Shown here: piece by piece, positions 35,557-43,666 of the stretch | Numbering within the stretch: position 1 is the first letter of the stretch | How the letters are laid out: each line of letters begins with the position of its first letter | Assembly: GCF_000737695.1 (NCBI RefSeq) | Contig: NZ_JPRM01000036.1 | Location: 1-64,000 of the forward strand | Source of the DNA: Flavobacterium hydatis | Lineage (GTDB): Bacteria > Bacteroidota > Bacteroidia > Flavobacteriales > Flavobacteriaceae | Length of the DNA: 64,000 nucleotides | Direction: 5' to 3' | The notes under the pieces: model-generated | Databases searched by the model: none | What the model was told of the DNA's origin: nothing | The model's input: only the letters and a program-made list of their open reading frames with translations | Made by a program: the position numbers and the translations under genes

Positions 35557-37827
35557 TTAATTACCTAATTCCAATTGATTTTTTACTAGTTCAAAATATT
35601 TACCCTTTAGTGCGGTTAGCTTTGAATGCGTTCCTTCTTCAACAATTTTGCCTTGTTCAAGTACTACAATTTTATCAGCGTTTTTTACCGTGCTTAATCG
35701 ATGAGCGACAACTACGACGGTTCTTCCCTTAAAGAAAGACTCCAGATTTTCAAGAATTACTTTTTCATTATTGGCATCAAGAGAATTGGTGGCTTCGTCA
35801 AACAATAATATATCAGGGTTTTTATACACCGCACGGGCTATTAGAATTCTTTGTTTTTGTCCCGCACTAATTCCATTTCCTTCCATTCCAATCTTAGTAA
35901 GAAAACCTAAAGGTAATGTCTCAATAAAAGGCAGGATATTTGCCACAGTAGCCGCATATTCTAAACGGGCTCTATCGGGTTCTTCAACCCCTACAGCAAT
36001 ATTGCCACTTACAGTCTCACTGAAAATATAACCATCCTGCATCACACTTCCAATTCTGGACCTCCAGTGTTCAGGAATGATCATCTTTAATTCCTGATTT
36101 TTAGATAGTAGTTCTTTTTCGGCGGCTAATAGTAGCTCATTTTGTGCTTCCCAAATTCTAATACTACCCTTATATTTATCGTCATAAAATTTTTGTAGAA
36201 TTTTCAAAATTGTTGTTTTTCCACTTCCGCTCATCCCTACAATAGCAGTGACTTTTCCAGCCGGAATCTCTAAATCAATATTTTTTAGTACTTGTTCATC
36301 TTCGCCAGAAAAATAGCCGAATGTTAAGTTTTTGATTGATATACCAATTTGTGCATTTTCTGTTTTTGAGCCTGAAACGGGACCTTCGGGTTCATCTTCT
36401 TCCTGATGTATTTCATTTAGTCGTTCTAATGCAATATTTGCATCCTGGAATTCCTGAATAAAACTGATGAATTGCTGGATGGGACTATTTAGCGCTCCCA
36501 GAATATATTGAATAGCTAACATCGCTCCTAAGGTTAGATCACCCTTAATTACGGATGTAGCAACTATTGCTGTAACAAGAAGATTTTTTCCTTCATTTAT
36601 AAATAAAGCACCTGCAGTTTGTGCCTGATTAAGAGATAGATTTTTAAAGCCAATACTGAATAGCCCTCTTTGCATATTTTCCCATTTCCATCGAAAAGGT
36701 TTCTCTGCATTGTGCATTTTAATCTCCTGCATCCCTTGCACCATTTCCAATGTGGCGCTATTTTCTCTGGATGCTAAAGCAAACTGTTTATAATTAAGCT
36801 TTCTTCTTTGTTTTAAAAATAACGTAACCCAAAAGATATATAATGCACTTCCAATGATAAATATTAAAAACACCTGAAAACTATAGAGTAGCATTACAAA
36901 TGAGTAAACCACTAGATTCATTAATGAGAAAAGAATATTGATGCTGTTTCCGGTAAGAAACCGCTCTATTTTATGTTGATCACCAATCCTCTGCATAATA
37001 TCGCCAGTCTGCTTGGTATCAAAATATGAAATAGGTAAACGCATTAATTTTTTCCAAAAATCAGTAAGTAGTGAAAGATTAATCCTTGTACTGATAAATA
37101 AGAGTAGTCCTTGTCTGGAAAATTCTACGATTGCTCTTCCCAGCATTAATACGAATTGCGCAACAAGGACAATATATATAAAATTAATATCTTGTGTATT
37201 TATCCCTTTGTCTACGATACTTTGTGTTAGAAATGGTATCATTAACTGAAGAACACTCGCTACCAATAAACCTAAGATGATCTGAAAAAAGTATCCTTTG
37301 TGTTGAAATAAATAGCCTGATAATTTACCCCATGAGAGTTTCTTATTTACCTGCTTTTCATGACCAAACTCGTCTTCACTGTTATTGAATTCAAGTGATG
37401 GTTCCAGAAGCAAAGCAATTCCTTTATGTTGAGTATCTCCTAACCACATCTGTTTAAATGTGTCCCCCTCAATAGTCAAAAGACCATCTGTGGCGGGATC
37501 TGCAACTAGAAAATTCCAATTTTTAGGACTGGATTTGGTATTGGTTATTTTATGTAATACCACAAAATGACTGCTTTTCCAATGCAGTATAGAAGGCAGA
37601 GGGATGTCCTTTAAATCTTCAATGCTAACTTTTACTCCTAGTGTATTAAATCCTATTTGTTCAGCAGCATTGCTAATGTAATACATATTAACACCTTGCT
37701 TACCTGTTTCACAGATTCGTCTTAATTTGTTTATACTGTACTCTTTTCCATATTGTTTAGCTACCATTCTTAAACAGGTAGCACCACAATCCATTTTGTC
37801 CAATTGTTTATAAAAAACGTATTTCAA
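35557..37827 (-). CDS. Peptidase-containing ABC transporter (PCAT, C39)
   Basis: This 756-residue exporter cleaves double-glycine leaders and pumps the released peptide. The C39 peptidase is at residues 1-140, with catalytic Cys14 (KMDCGATCLR), His87 (SSHFVVLHK) and Asp110 (VADPATDG). A six-helix membrane domain occupies about 170-470. In the ATPase domain Walker A is GMSGSGKTT, the signature is GISAGQKQRI and Walker B is DILLFDEATNSLD. Its substrate is most probably the 82-residue precursor with the VTGG leader upstream in the same locus. The signature SAGQ instead of SGGQ is a mild variant. Confidence 0.94.
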   Translation of the reverse strand: MKYVFYKQLDKMDCGATCLRMVAKQYGKEYSINKLRRICETGKQGVNMYYISNAAEQIGFNTLGVKVSIEDLKDIPLPSILHWKSSHFVVLHKITNTKSSPKNWNFLVADPATDGLLTIEGDTFKQMWLGDTQHKGIALLLEPSLEFNNSEDEFGHEKQVNKKLSWGKLSGYLFQHKGYFFQIILGLLVASVLQLMIPFLTQSIVDKGINTQDINFIYIVLVAQFVLMLGRAIVEFSRQGLLLFISTRINLSLLTDFWKKLMRLPISYFDTKQTGDIMQRIGDQHKIERFLTGNSINILFSLMNLVVYSFVMLLYSFQVFLIFIIGSALYIFWVTLFLKQRRKLNYKQFALASRENSATLEMVQGMQEIKMHNAEKPFRWKWENMQRGLFSIGFKNLSLNQAQTAGALFINEGKNLLVTAIVATSVIKGDLTLGAMLAIQYILGALNSPIQQFISFIQEFQDANIALERLNEIHQEEDEPEGPVSGSKTENAQIGISIKNLTFGYFSGEDEQVLKNIDLEIPAGKVTAIVGMSGSGKTTILKILQKFYDDKYKGSIRIWEAQNELLLAAEKELLSKNQELKMIIPEHWRSRIGSVMQDGYIFSETVSGNIAVGVEEPDRARLEYAATVANILPFIETLPLGFLTKIGMEGNGISAGQKQRILIARAVYKNPDILLFDEATNSLDANNEKVILENLESFFKGRTVVVVAHRLSTVKNADKIVVLEQGKIVEEGTHSKLTALKGKYFELVKNQLELGN

Positions 37828-37894
37828 TTTGGTAGATAATTAAGGAAATTAAAATTAAATTTTGATTTTATAACCCGGTTATAGTTTACAATAC

Positions 37895-38980
37895 TTATTG
37901 ATTTTTGATTAATTCCTGTAAGCCATAGTGAGAGATTCCTTTTTCTTTTAAAGGATTCGTACTCCATTCTTCCCACTCACAGGTATAAGGGTTATAACCA
38001 CATTTTAATGGAGCTGAATAAATATCATCCGGCACGTCGATAAATGCTCTGCAATCGGTACAGATATGTCGAAATTCGCAGTCCTGACATTTCGTGATTT
38101 GATCCTTTGTTATATTCCAGTATTTTTTAAAATCGGGATTAGCCAAAGCTTCTTTTAAAGTTGTATCTCGAATATTTCCATAACTTTCTTTCATCGATGG
38201 ACAGTTTTTAATATTGCCCTCTGTATCTATCGCGATTTTACGGTTTAAACACGTATTAGAATTTAATGATTCTGTATAATGCAAAACGTTAATTGAAAAT
38301 TGCTCTAACTGTACTAAACCACAATGCAAATTGTTTGTAATATTCTTATCCGTTAATACCGCAGTTCCTGAGAAATCATCTGGTTGTAGTATTTTATATT
38401 CATCCGCTGAAGTAATAATTAAATTCTTCACCTTACGATTGAATTCTAAAAAATGAACAATATTTTTTTCGTCTCTTAAATAATTATTTATGGGAAGTAC
38501 TATTTCCAGAGATTTAATCTGATTCTCATTTATTAACGTTAGAACTACATCCAAATCTTCTTGCTCGACTGGAGAAAAAAAACGTAACTGAATATGATTG
38601 CAGCAAAGTTCCTCGAGCTGCAGGAAAAAATGCTCGTTAAGAAATTCAATAGTACCATTGCTATCGATTATACAATTTGTAATATGGGCAGGAAAACGCC
38701 ATTCTTCAGACATCTTTGGGAAAATTGCTAATTCATCACTATCGCAATAGAAACCTAATTCATTGTCGATTAAAAATTCTATATATTCATCTAAGATTGG
38801 ATAATGTTTTTCCTCAATAATTTGCTTTGTTTTCAGCACATTAATGGCATATACCTGTTGATCTATGAGATCATAAAGGGATAATGGAATAAAGAAAATT
38901 TGTTCTCTCTGTATGTCTACAACAGCAGCTCTGCTACTGCCTTTTGTAATAGTACAACAACTGAATATTTTAATATACAT
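37895..38980 (-). CDS. gwsS: Grasp-with-spasm system SPASM-domain protein
   Basis: This 361-residue protein resembles the SPASM-domain maturase of grasp-with-spasm RiPP systems. The SPASM Cys set is clear: CLNRKIAIDTEGNIKNCPSM, then KCQDCEFRHICTDCRAF, then LKCGYNPYTCEW. The N-terminal two-thirds looks like a radical-SAM-type barrel with β/α alternation, but I find no CxxxCxxC cluster motif; the only N-terminal cysteines are SCCTITKG near residue 8. The protein may therefore be a non-catalytic scaffold or recognition partner of the ATP-grasp enzyme. It ends 68 nt before the ABC gene and starts 2 nt after the small 71-residue gene. Confidence 0.82.
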   Translation of the reverse strand: MYIKIFSCCTITKGSSRAAVVDIQREQIFFIPLSLYDLIDQQVYAINVLKTKQIIEEKHYPILDEYIEFLIDNELGFYCDSDELAIFPKMSEEWRFPAHITNCIIDSNGTIEFLNEHFFLQLEELCCNHIQLRFFSPVEQEDLDVVLTLINENQIKSLEIVLPINNYLRDEKNIVHFLEFNRKVKNLIITSADEYKILQPDDFSGTAVLTDKNITNNLHCGLVQLEQFSINVLHYTESLNSNTCLNRKIAIDTEGNIKNCPSMKESYGNIRDTTLKEALANPDFKKYWNITKDQITKCQDCEFRHICTDCRAFIDVPDDIYSAPLKCGYNPYTCEWEEWSTNPLKEKGISHYGLQELIKNQ

Positions 38981-38982
38981 TT

Positions 38983-39198
38983 CTATTTTAGTTTCACTAT
39001 TCGGGAAATGGGTTTGTAAAATTTATTTGTACTCAGGTCGATGGAATTATATTTACCAAAAGACATTTCTCTTACGGTTATTTCTATTGCGTTATTTTCA
39101 TATACATTAATATCCCAATAGTCAACATTAAGGGGGAGTATTTCTTTATTGGCATTTATCCATTCTCTTATTTCAGAAGTTATTTTGTCTTTATCCAT
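38983..39198 (-). CDS. Small protein in grasp-with-spasm locus
   Basis: This 71-residue protein is encoded between the ATP-grasp and SPASM genes. It overlaps the 3' end of the ATP-grasp gene by 8 nt and ends 2 nt before the SPASM gene, so it is under tight translational coupling. It has a helix (KITSEIREWINANKEI) and β strands (YWDINVYENNAIEITVREM), with no Cys, no signal peptide and no GG motif. It is not an obvious precursor. It might be a peptide-binding chaperone. I do not recognise a family. Confidence 0.7.
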   Translation of the reverse strand: MDKDKITSEIREWINANKEILPLNVDYWDINVYENNAIEITVREMSFGKYNSIDLSTNKFYKPISRIVKLK

Positions 39199-40162
39199 AA
39201 TACATTAAATCTTCTGCAATTTCTTTGCTTATTGGATAATTGCAATTTTTCTCCAGCCATTGGTACTGTCCAATTGGATTAACTTCCAAGAAGACATATT
39301 CATTATCTGTAGAGTAGATTAAATCCAAAGAGCCTGTGTCTAAACCTATACACTGCATAAAGGCCGTAATCTTGCGTTGTATCTCATATGGTAACGTATA
39401 GGGAACAGTTCTGTTGGGCATATCTTTATCGTAATTCCTAAAATCTATTTTGGTTTTTTCATTTCGTTGTGAAAAAATAGCCATTGAATAAAATTTACCT
39501 CTTAAATAAAACACCCGCAATTCATATTTTTTTTCAATATATTGTTGAAATAATGCCGGTGTACAGTTTTCAATGTTATTGTTTTTAAAACTTTCGGGAG
39601 TAATAATCGTAGTTGCTAAAGTCAATGAGCAATTAAATCCTGGATAGTTTTCAAGAGTCATAAGGTCAATATCTATAGCTTTGGTTATTATCTTCGAAGG
39701 ACACAATGCCATAAATTCATTTAATTTTTTCGTTTTCCCAGTGACAATGCTTTTAGGTACCTTTAAGCCTGAACGCACTGCCAGAACCAGCATCTGTATC
39801 TTGTCAATTGTATTATCAGTGTATTTACCTATAGCATTCTTCCCTGAGGCCAAATCCACTTTAGCATAGGCAGAATCAATCTCTTTAGATAAAGGTATAC
39901 TAAGTTTCTGAGCCAAATAAGTAAGGTTTTTTAGCTTGTTTTTAGGAGTGCGTAAATTTCCTCTTCTGTACCAATACGAACTTATTTCTTCAAGATCCAA
40001 TTGAGTATTTTCAAAGCTAAATAGAACTTTCTCATCGATACTAATACTCTCGACAGCAATGGAGTCATTTAATCGTAAGACCGGACCACTCTTGGAAAAA
40101 TATAGCCAATCCAAAACGTCATTCGTTGAAAAGTCATCACGAATGCTTTGTATAACAATCAT
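39191..40162 (-). CDS. gwsG: Grasp-with-spasm system ATP-grasp peptide maturase
   Basis: This 323-residue ATP-grasp ligase is related to graspetide enzymes that make ω-ester or ω-amide crosslinks between Asp/Glu and Ser/Thr/Lys side chains of a precursor. The start at 40162 is fixed by an ATGA overlap with the upstream gene's stop. Visible ATP-grasp elements are KSGPVLRLND, SYWYRRGNLRTPKN (about 63-76, a hallmark of the graspetide group), VTGKTKKLNEFM and PALFQQYIEKKYELRVFYL. The C-terminal metal-binding block is GSLDLIYSTDNEYVFLEVNP followed by GQYQWLE. Confidence 0.88.
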   Translation of the reverse strand: MIVIQSIRDDFSTNDVLDWLYFSKSGPVLRLNDSIAVESISIDEKVLFSFENTQLDLEEISSYWYRRGNLRTPKNKLKNLTYLAQKLSIPLSKEIDSAYAKVDLASGKNAIGKYTDNTIDKIQMLVLAVRSGLKVPKSIVTGKTKKLNEFMALCPSKIITKAIDIDLMTLENYPGFNCSLTLATTIITPESFKNNNIENCTPALFQQYIEKKYELRVFYLRGKFYSMAIFSQRNEKTKIDFRNYDKDMPNRTVPYTLPYEIQRKITAFMQCIGLDTGSLDLIYSTDNEYVFLEVNPIGQYQWLEKNCNYPISKEIAEDLMYYG

Positions 40163-41106
40163 TCTTTTATAACCAATGGTTGATTCAACGAATAAATGCA
40201 AAGGAATGGATCTAAAAAACAATAATCGCCTCTATAGTATAGCTCATTTTTAGTATGATAGGCAACTTTACGAATATAGTCTTCGATAGGCTCTAGATAA
40301 ATTTCGGCTCTTTTTTTATTGATAGCATCTAGTTCCTCTTTAGTAATTGGATCATAGGGAACAGCTACAGGATAATCACTGCCTTGGTAAAAAAATCCCA
40401 TTGCGAATCTTCGGGCATCATAGACCCCCTTTTTCACATTTTCAAGTCCTATACTATATATTTCTTCCTCTGTAAATCCACGTGCATGCCAAAGCATCAT
40501 ATCAAAATTACCTACATTGGTAGCTTGAATTACACCTTCCTCCAGCACACCAACTTTTTTATAACTGGGAAAACCATAAGTAGCGATAAAAGCATATAAT
40601 TGTTCTCGTACGTTTCGATCACAACTTAAGAGATTATCTTCGGAGCCATTATTTCTGCAGTCTTGATCCATCTTGAAGATTGCATCCATTTTTTTTGCTA
40701 ATAAGGGCATTTCACTCTTCATTACTTTCTCATGGATATTTTTATAATCTTTTGTAACAAAATCAATGTATGGATTCGGTTTAGGGTCAGAGTGTAAAAA
40801 GTATTTAATGAATTTTTCTTTATCCTGACCGAGTGCTGCAAGATCGTTAAAGTATTGGATAGACTTTATTGTATCTTTCATAAAATAAGAAACGGCAAAC
40901 GCGTTAAATTTATCGGAAGGAAAAGAATAGCCCGTTCCAAATGCTTTTTCATAATTTTTTTTTGCCTCAGGTAGTTTATTATCAATTATTGAAAGTTCCG
41001 CCAAATTTATAGTATAGTAGTAATCTCTTAGTAAGGTTTCACTCTGGGCATAGCAATTTAGAGTCAGATTTAAACAACAAATAAATATATAAAAGTGTCT
41101 TTTCAT
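40159..41106 (-). CDS. Exported TPR-like protein in RiPP locus
   Basis: This is a 315-residue protein with a cleavable signal peptide (MKRHFYIFICCLNLTLNCYA). The next ~100 residues form helical, TPR-like repeats (YTINLAELSIIDNKLPEAKK, NYEKAFGTGY). The C-terminal half (LLAKKMDAIFKMDQDCRNNG; FIATYGFPSYKKVGVLEEGV; then DMMLWHARGF) looks like the DUF6624-type domain of periplasmic proteins. It sits between the precursor and the ATP-grasp gene with ATGA coupling to the latter. It may act on the exported peptide or confer self-protection in the periplasm. The role is inferred from position only. Confidence 0.7.
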   Translation of the reverse strand: MKRHFYIFICCLNLTLNCYAQSETLLRDYYYTINLAELSIIDNKLPEAKKNYEKAFGTGYSFPSDKFNAFAVSYFMKDTIKSIQYFNDLAALGQDKEKFIKYFLHSDPKPNPYIDFVTKDYKNIHEKVMKSEMPLLAKKMDAIFKMDQDCRNNGSEDNLLSCDRNVREQLYAFIATYGFPSYKKVGVLEEGVIQATNVGNFDMMLWHARGFTEEEIYSIGLENVKKGVYDARRFAMGFFYQGSDYPVAVPYDPITKEELDAINKKRAEIYLEPIEDYIRKVAYHTKNELYYRGDYCFLDPFLCIYSLNQPLVIKE

Positions 41107-41218
41107 ATTGATTTATGATATGGAATAATATAGTATTGAATAATATGAAATGGAATGATACTTAATTAGTTTAAGTACCATTCCAAAATCAAAAAATAAA
41201 CAGTTTAATAAAAATAGA

Positions 41219-41467
41219 TTAAACTATTGTAACCCAATTGCCTTTCATGTCTTGCAACTCCAGGCAGGTATATTCTCCTGTATCCAAATCTTGAGTAAAT
41301 TTGTCAGCTTTTACATAGTACTTAACTCCTTTATGAACAAACAGCATAGGTTGACCTTCTCGAGGTGATTGGCTGCTTCCTTCTCTCTCTGCACCACCTG
41401 TAACATTTTTCAATTGTTCTTTAGTAAGTGGTTCAAATCTTGTAGATTTTAATGTTTCTAATTGCAT
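41219..41467 (-). CDS. Grasp-with-spasm precursor peptide (GG leader)
   Basis: This 82-residue peptide starts the RiPP operon. The leader holds STRFEPLTKEQLKNVTGG, a typical Bacteroidota double-glycine leader ('LxxxELKxVxGG') that the C39 transporter should cleave after GG (residues 25-26). The ~56-residue core is rich in Ser, Glu, Asp, Lys and Tyr (AEREGSSQSPREGQPM; later TQDLDTGEYTCLELQD), suitable for Asp/Glu side-chain crosslinking. The single Cys argues against disulfide or lanthionine chemistry. It is separated by 112 nt from the next gene. The core resembles no peptide family known to me. Confidence 0.82.
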   Translation of the reverse strand: MQLETLKSTRFEPLTKEQLKNVTGGAEREGSSQSPREGQPMLFVHKGVKYYVKADKFTQDLDTGEYTCLELQDMKGNWVTIV

Positions 41468-41821
41468 AATTAATAGATTAAAAATGGTTGATTAATCCCT
41501 TAAACGCACATGGGTTTAGCGCTTCCTTTATTTCATTTTTTCTTTGGTCTAATAAAAGGTAAGACCGCAATCTATCGCGACTAAATATTTTTATATTGGT
41601 TTGAACTTTTATCACTACATAAAACAGCTTCATTTTTATTAAAAAACAACACAAAACGCTATCATATAATAATAATGATAGTAATTCAATTAAAATTTAA
41701 AAGTATTTTTACGATATTATAGGGTCGAATGTAAAAAGAAAACCCATACAGATAATTACTACAAATACAGAATTAACAAATGAGATAGTAGAACCCCCAT
41801 TTGTGTTAATTATTTTAACAA
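41468..41821. other. Intergenic region upstream of RiPP operon
   Basis: No gene is seen in these 354 nt. They should carry the promoter of the precursor-to-TolC operon (minus strand). An inverted repeat CTATCAT (41659-41665) with ATGATAG (41675-41681) lies in the middle and may be a regulator site. The response-regulator gene ends at 41822. Confidence 0.5.
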
Positions 41822-42481
41822 TTATAAAAATCCCTGCTTAATTACTTCTTTTACAAGGTTACTGTCATCTAGTACTCCAAAGATTTTCTTTAAGTCTACA
41901 ATGCGTCTTTGAATCGTGCTGGCAGCTAATGGTATTACTTCTTCCAGCTCTTTAACTCTGTAGCCTTTAGCTAAGTAAAAAAGAATTTGTCTGTTGGTGT
42001 CTTCTACCATTAACTCCTTTTTCCAAATTTCGCTAACATATTCTTTTACCAATACACTTTGATACAGATTACCTTCTAAAACATGGGTAATCATATCGCT
42101 AAAACTTGAAGTAGTTACATCCGATTTTATAGCAATTCCTTCGGGTTTGATTTTCCTTATAATATCATACACTAAAAGCTTTTGTGTATGTGATGTTATA
42201 ATTATGATTTTACAGTTTTCAAAATATTTTCTAATTAAGTTCGCCAGGTCAGCTCCGGATAAAATATTTTTCTCTTGATAAGTTGGTAAAGAATAATCCA
42301 GAATTGCTAAATCAAAAAATAGTTCATGATTTAACTTAGCATACTCAGTCGCTATATAACCTCCTTTGCAGTCAAATGCTTTTGTAATAACAAGAGGCTT
42401 GTAGGATGCAAAATCTTGTAGAAGTACATTTTCATATAATTCTACATTCATAGGATGGTCATCTACGATAAGAATATTCAT
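41822..42481 (-). CDS. Response regulator with LuxR/NarL-type HTH
   Basis: This is a 219-residue two-component regulator. The receiver domain has the acidic pair DD (residues 7-8), phospho-acceptor Asp62 (AILDYSLP), and Lys in IAIKSD. The C-terminal HTH (RQILFYLAKGYRVKELEEVI, then AASTIQRRIVDLKKIF) is of the NarL type. It is a close paralogue of the regulator at 59799-60473 (shared LIVDDHP, LDxSLP, KPEG, KSD blocks). No kinase gene is adjacent. It lies directly upstream of the RiPP operon on the same strand, so it may control it; it could also respond to a kinase encoded elsewhere. Confidence 0.85.
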   Translation of the reverse strand: MNILIVDDHPMNVELYENVLLQDFASYKPLVITKAFDCKGGYIATEYAKLNHELFFDLAILDYSLPTYQEKNILSGADLANLIRKYFENCKIIIITSHTQKLLVYDIIRKIKPEGIAIKSDVTTSSFSDMITHVLEGNLYQSVLVKEYVSEIWKKELMVEDTNRQILFYLAKGYRVKELEEVIPLAASTIQRRIVDLKKIFGVLDDSNLVKEVIKQGFL

Positions 42482-43235
42482 TATTCAAATTTTTAAAATT
42501 GTAATCTAATCTGTATGATTTTTAAAGAGAACTGTAGAATAAATCTAATCCATTAATTGTTAAGTTGTTTGAGAAGATTCAAATTTCGACATTTTATTTT
42601 GTGATAAAAATACTACTTACTTTCTTCTCTTACTATATACTGAAGTATTTACTATATTTACCATACTCACTTTTACCAGTATCCTACAAAAAAAAAATAT
42701 ACTGTGGTGGTTTGAATAAAGGAAAAAATCACAATCATAATTGCCGAATACCACATCCCCTGAGACCAGCGCATAACGGCTGGTCTTTTTTGTATAGTTA
42801 ATTGTAGTAATTAGCCTGTTTGGGCATCCCTGTTCAGGTCGCGCTTTTCATTCCAATCTTTTCTACAATGAAAAGGATTTCCATTGCAATCACTGATGCT
42901 TTTTCTCTTCAATAACTTCAGGCATATTCCTTTAAGCATTCTTTACAGTATGGCTACAACGCAAGGAGTCTTTCCCAAGAGCGTCCTGAAAATTTGTGAT
43001 ATAATTTGAATTGAATTCCAATTCGAAACGGACTAAAAGGGCAGCCAAGATAGTGCCCGCCGTATGCTGCATGCGCATAATGGCTGCGCCACCCTTCGGG
43101 ACTTATAGCACTCCGCATCCGTTAACCGGTCACTTGATTCTTGCTTTCTTTTTTCCCGTTTTTTCTTTTGAAAACAATTTTTTATAGGGATTGGGGGAGA
43201 AATCAAAACAGTAGTAATCATTAAAATTTTACATC
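42482..43235. other. Intergenic region before SSB/PRTRC module
   Basis: No convincing gene is seen. From ~42810 the composition becomes more GC-rich, like the SSB-PRTRC genes, so the module border is near here. Features are an intrinsic terminator on the plus strand at 42763-42791, CTTTTCATT (42844-42852) with AATGAAAAG (42867-42875), and GCAGCC with GGCTGC arms around 43041-43086. Confidence 0.5.
42763..42791 (+). terminator. Intrinsic terminator without upstream gene
   Basis: AGACCAGC (42763-42770) pairs perfectly with GCTGGTCT (42779-42786) around an 8-nt loop, followed by a six-T tract. No plus-strand protein gene precedes it, so it may end a short RNA starting near 42600. Confidence 0.8.
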
Positions 43236-43631
43236 ATGGAAATCACAGGACGCATTACAAAAGATGCCACAATTTACAAAGTGAAGAGTGACAAAGAGGT
43301 GGTTAATTTTTCAATTGTCATCAATGACAGTTACAAACCCAAAAACAGTTCCGAGGTAAAGGAAATCACAACCTATATCGATTGTTCGTACTGGTTAAGC
43401 GCAAAGACTGCCCAGTGGCTTAAAAAAGGCGCACTCGTACAACTATTCGGGCGTATCGGTCTGAATGTGTACAGCAGTAGCGATGGTAAACCTTTGGGTA
43501 GCCTTACGTTTCATACCAACAGCATTAAAATTTTGGCTTTTGCCAAAAAAACAGAACAGACCCAAACCGAAATGCCGCCCCAATCCAACAAGGGAGTAAA
43601 ACAAGAACCCGCAGACGACCTGCCTTTTTAA
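43236..43631 (+). CDS. ssb: Single-stranded DNA-binding protein
   Basis: This is a 131-residue SSB with an OB-fold of ~105 residues (MEITGRITKDATIYKVKSDK; FSIVINDSYKP; YIDCSYW; LKKGALVQLFGRIGLNVYSS). An acidic C-terminal tip DDLPF is the conserved partner-binding tail. It is an element-borne copy: it heads the DUF932-PRTRC run, as is common in Bacteroidota integrative elements and plasmids, and is shorter than typical chromosomal SSB linkers. Confidence 0.92.
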   Translation: MEITGRITKDATIYKVKSDKEVVNFSIVINDSYKPKNSSEVKEITTYIDCSYWLSAKTAQWLKKGALVQLFGRIGLNVYSSSDGKPLGSLTFHTNSIKILAFAKKTEQTQTEMPPQSNKGVKQEPADDLPF

Positions 43632-43666
43632 TCCATTCTAACAGTAACATTCTAAATTTAAATATC

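Noticed and set aside
42565-42801. A 78-codon plus-strand frame overlapping the terminator at 42763.
   Set aside because: It runs through a strong terminator hairpin, and its composition (Tyr/Phe-rich, then HNHNCRIPHPL) is not protein-like.
43033-43221. A 62-codon minus-strand frame upstream of ssb.
   Set aside because: It has low-complexity Lys/Arg/Glu, lies in GC-rich leader DNA with inverted repeats, and shows no recognisable motif.
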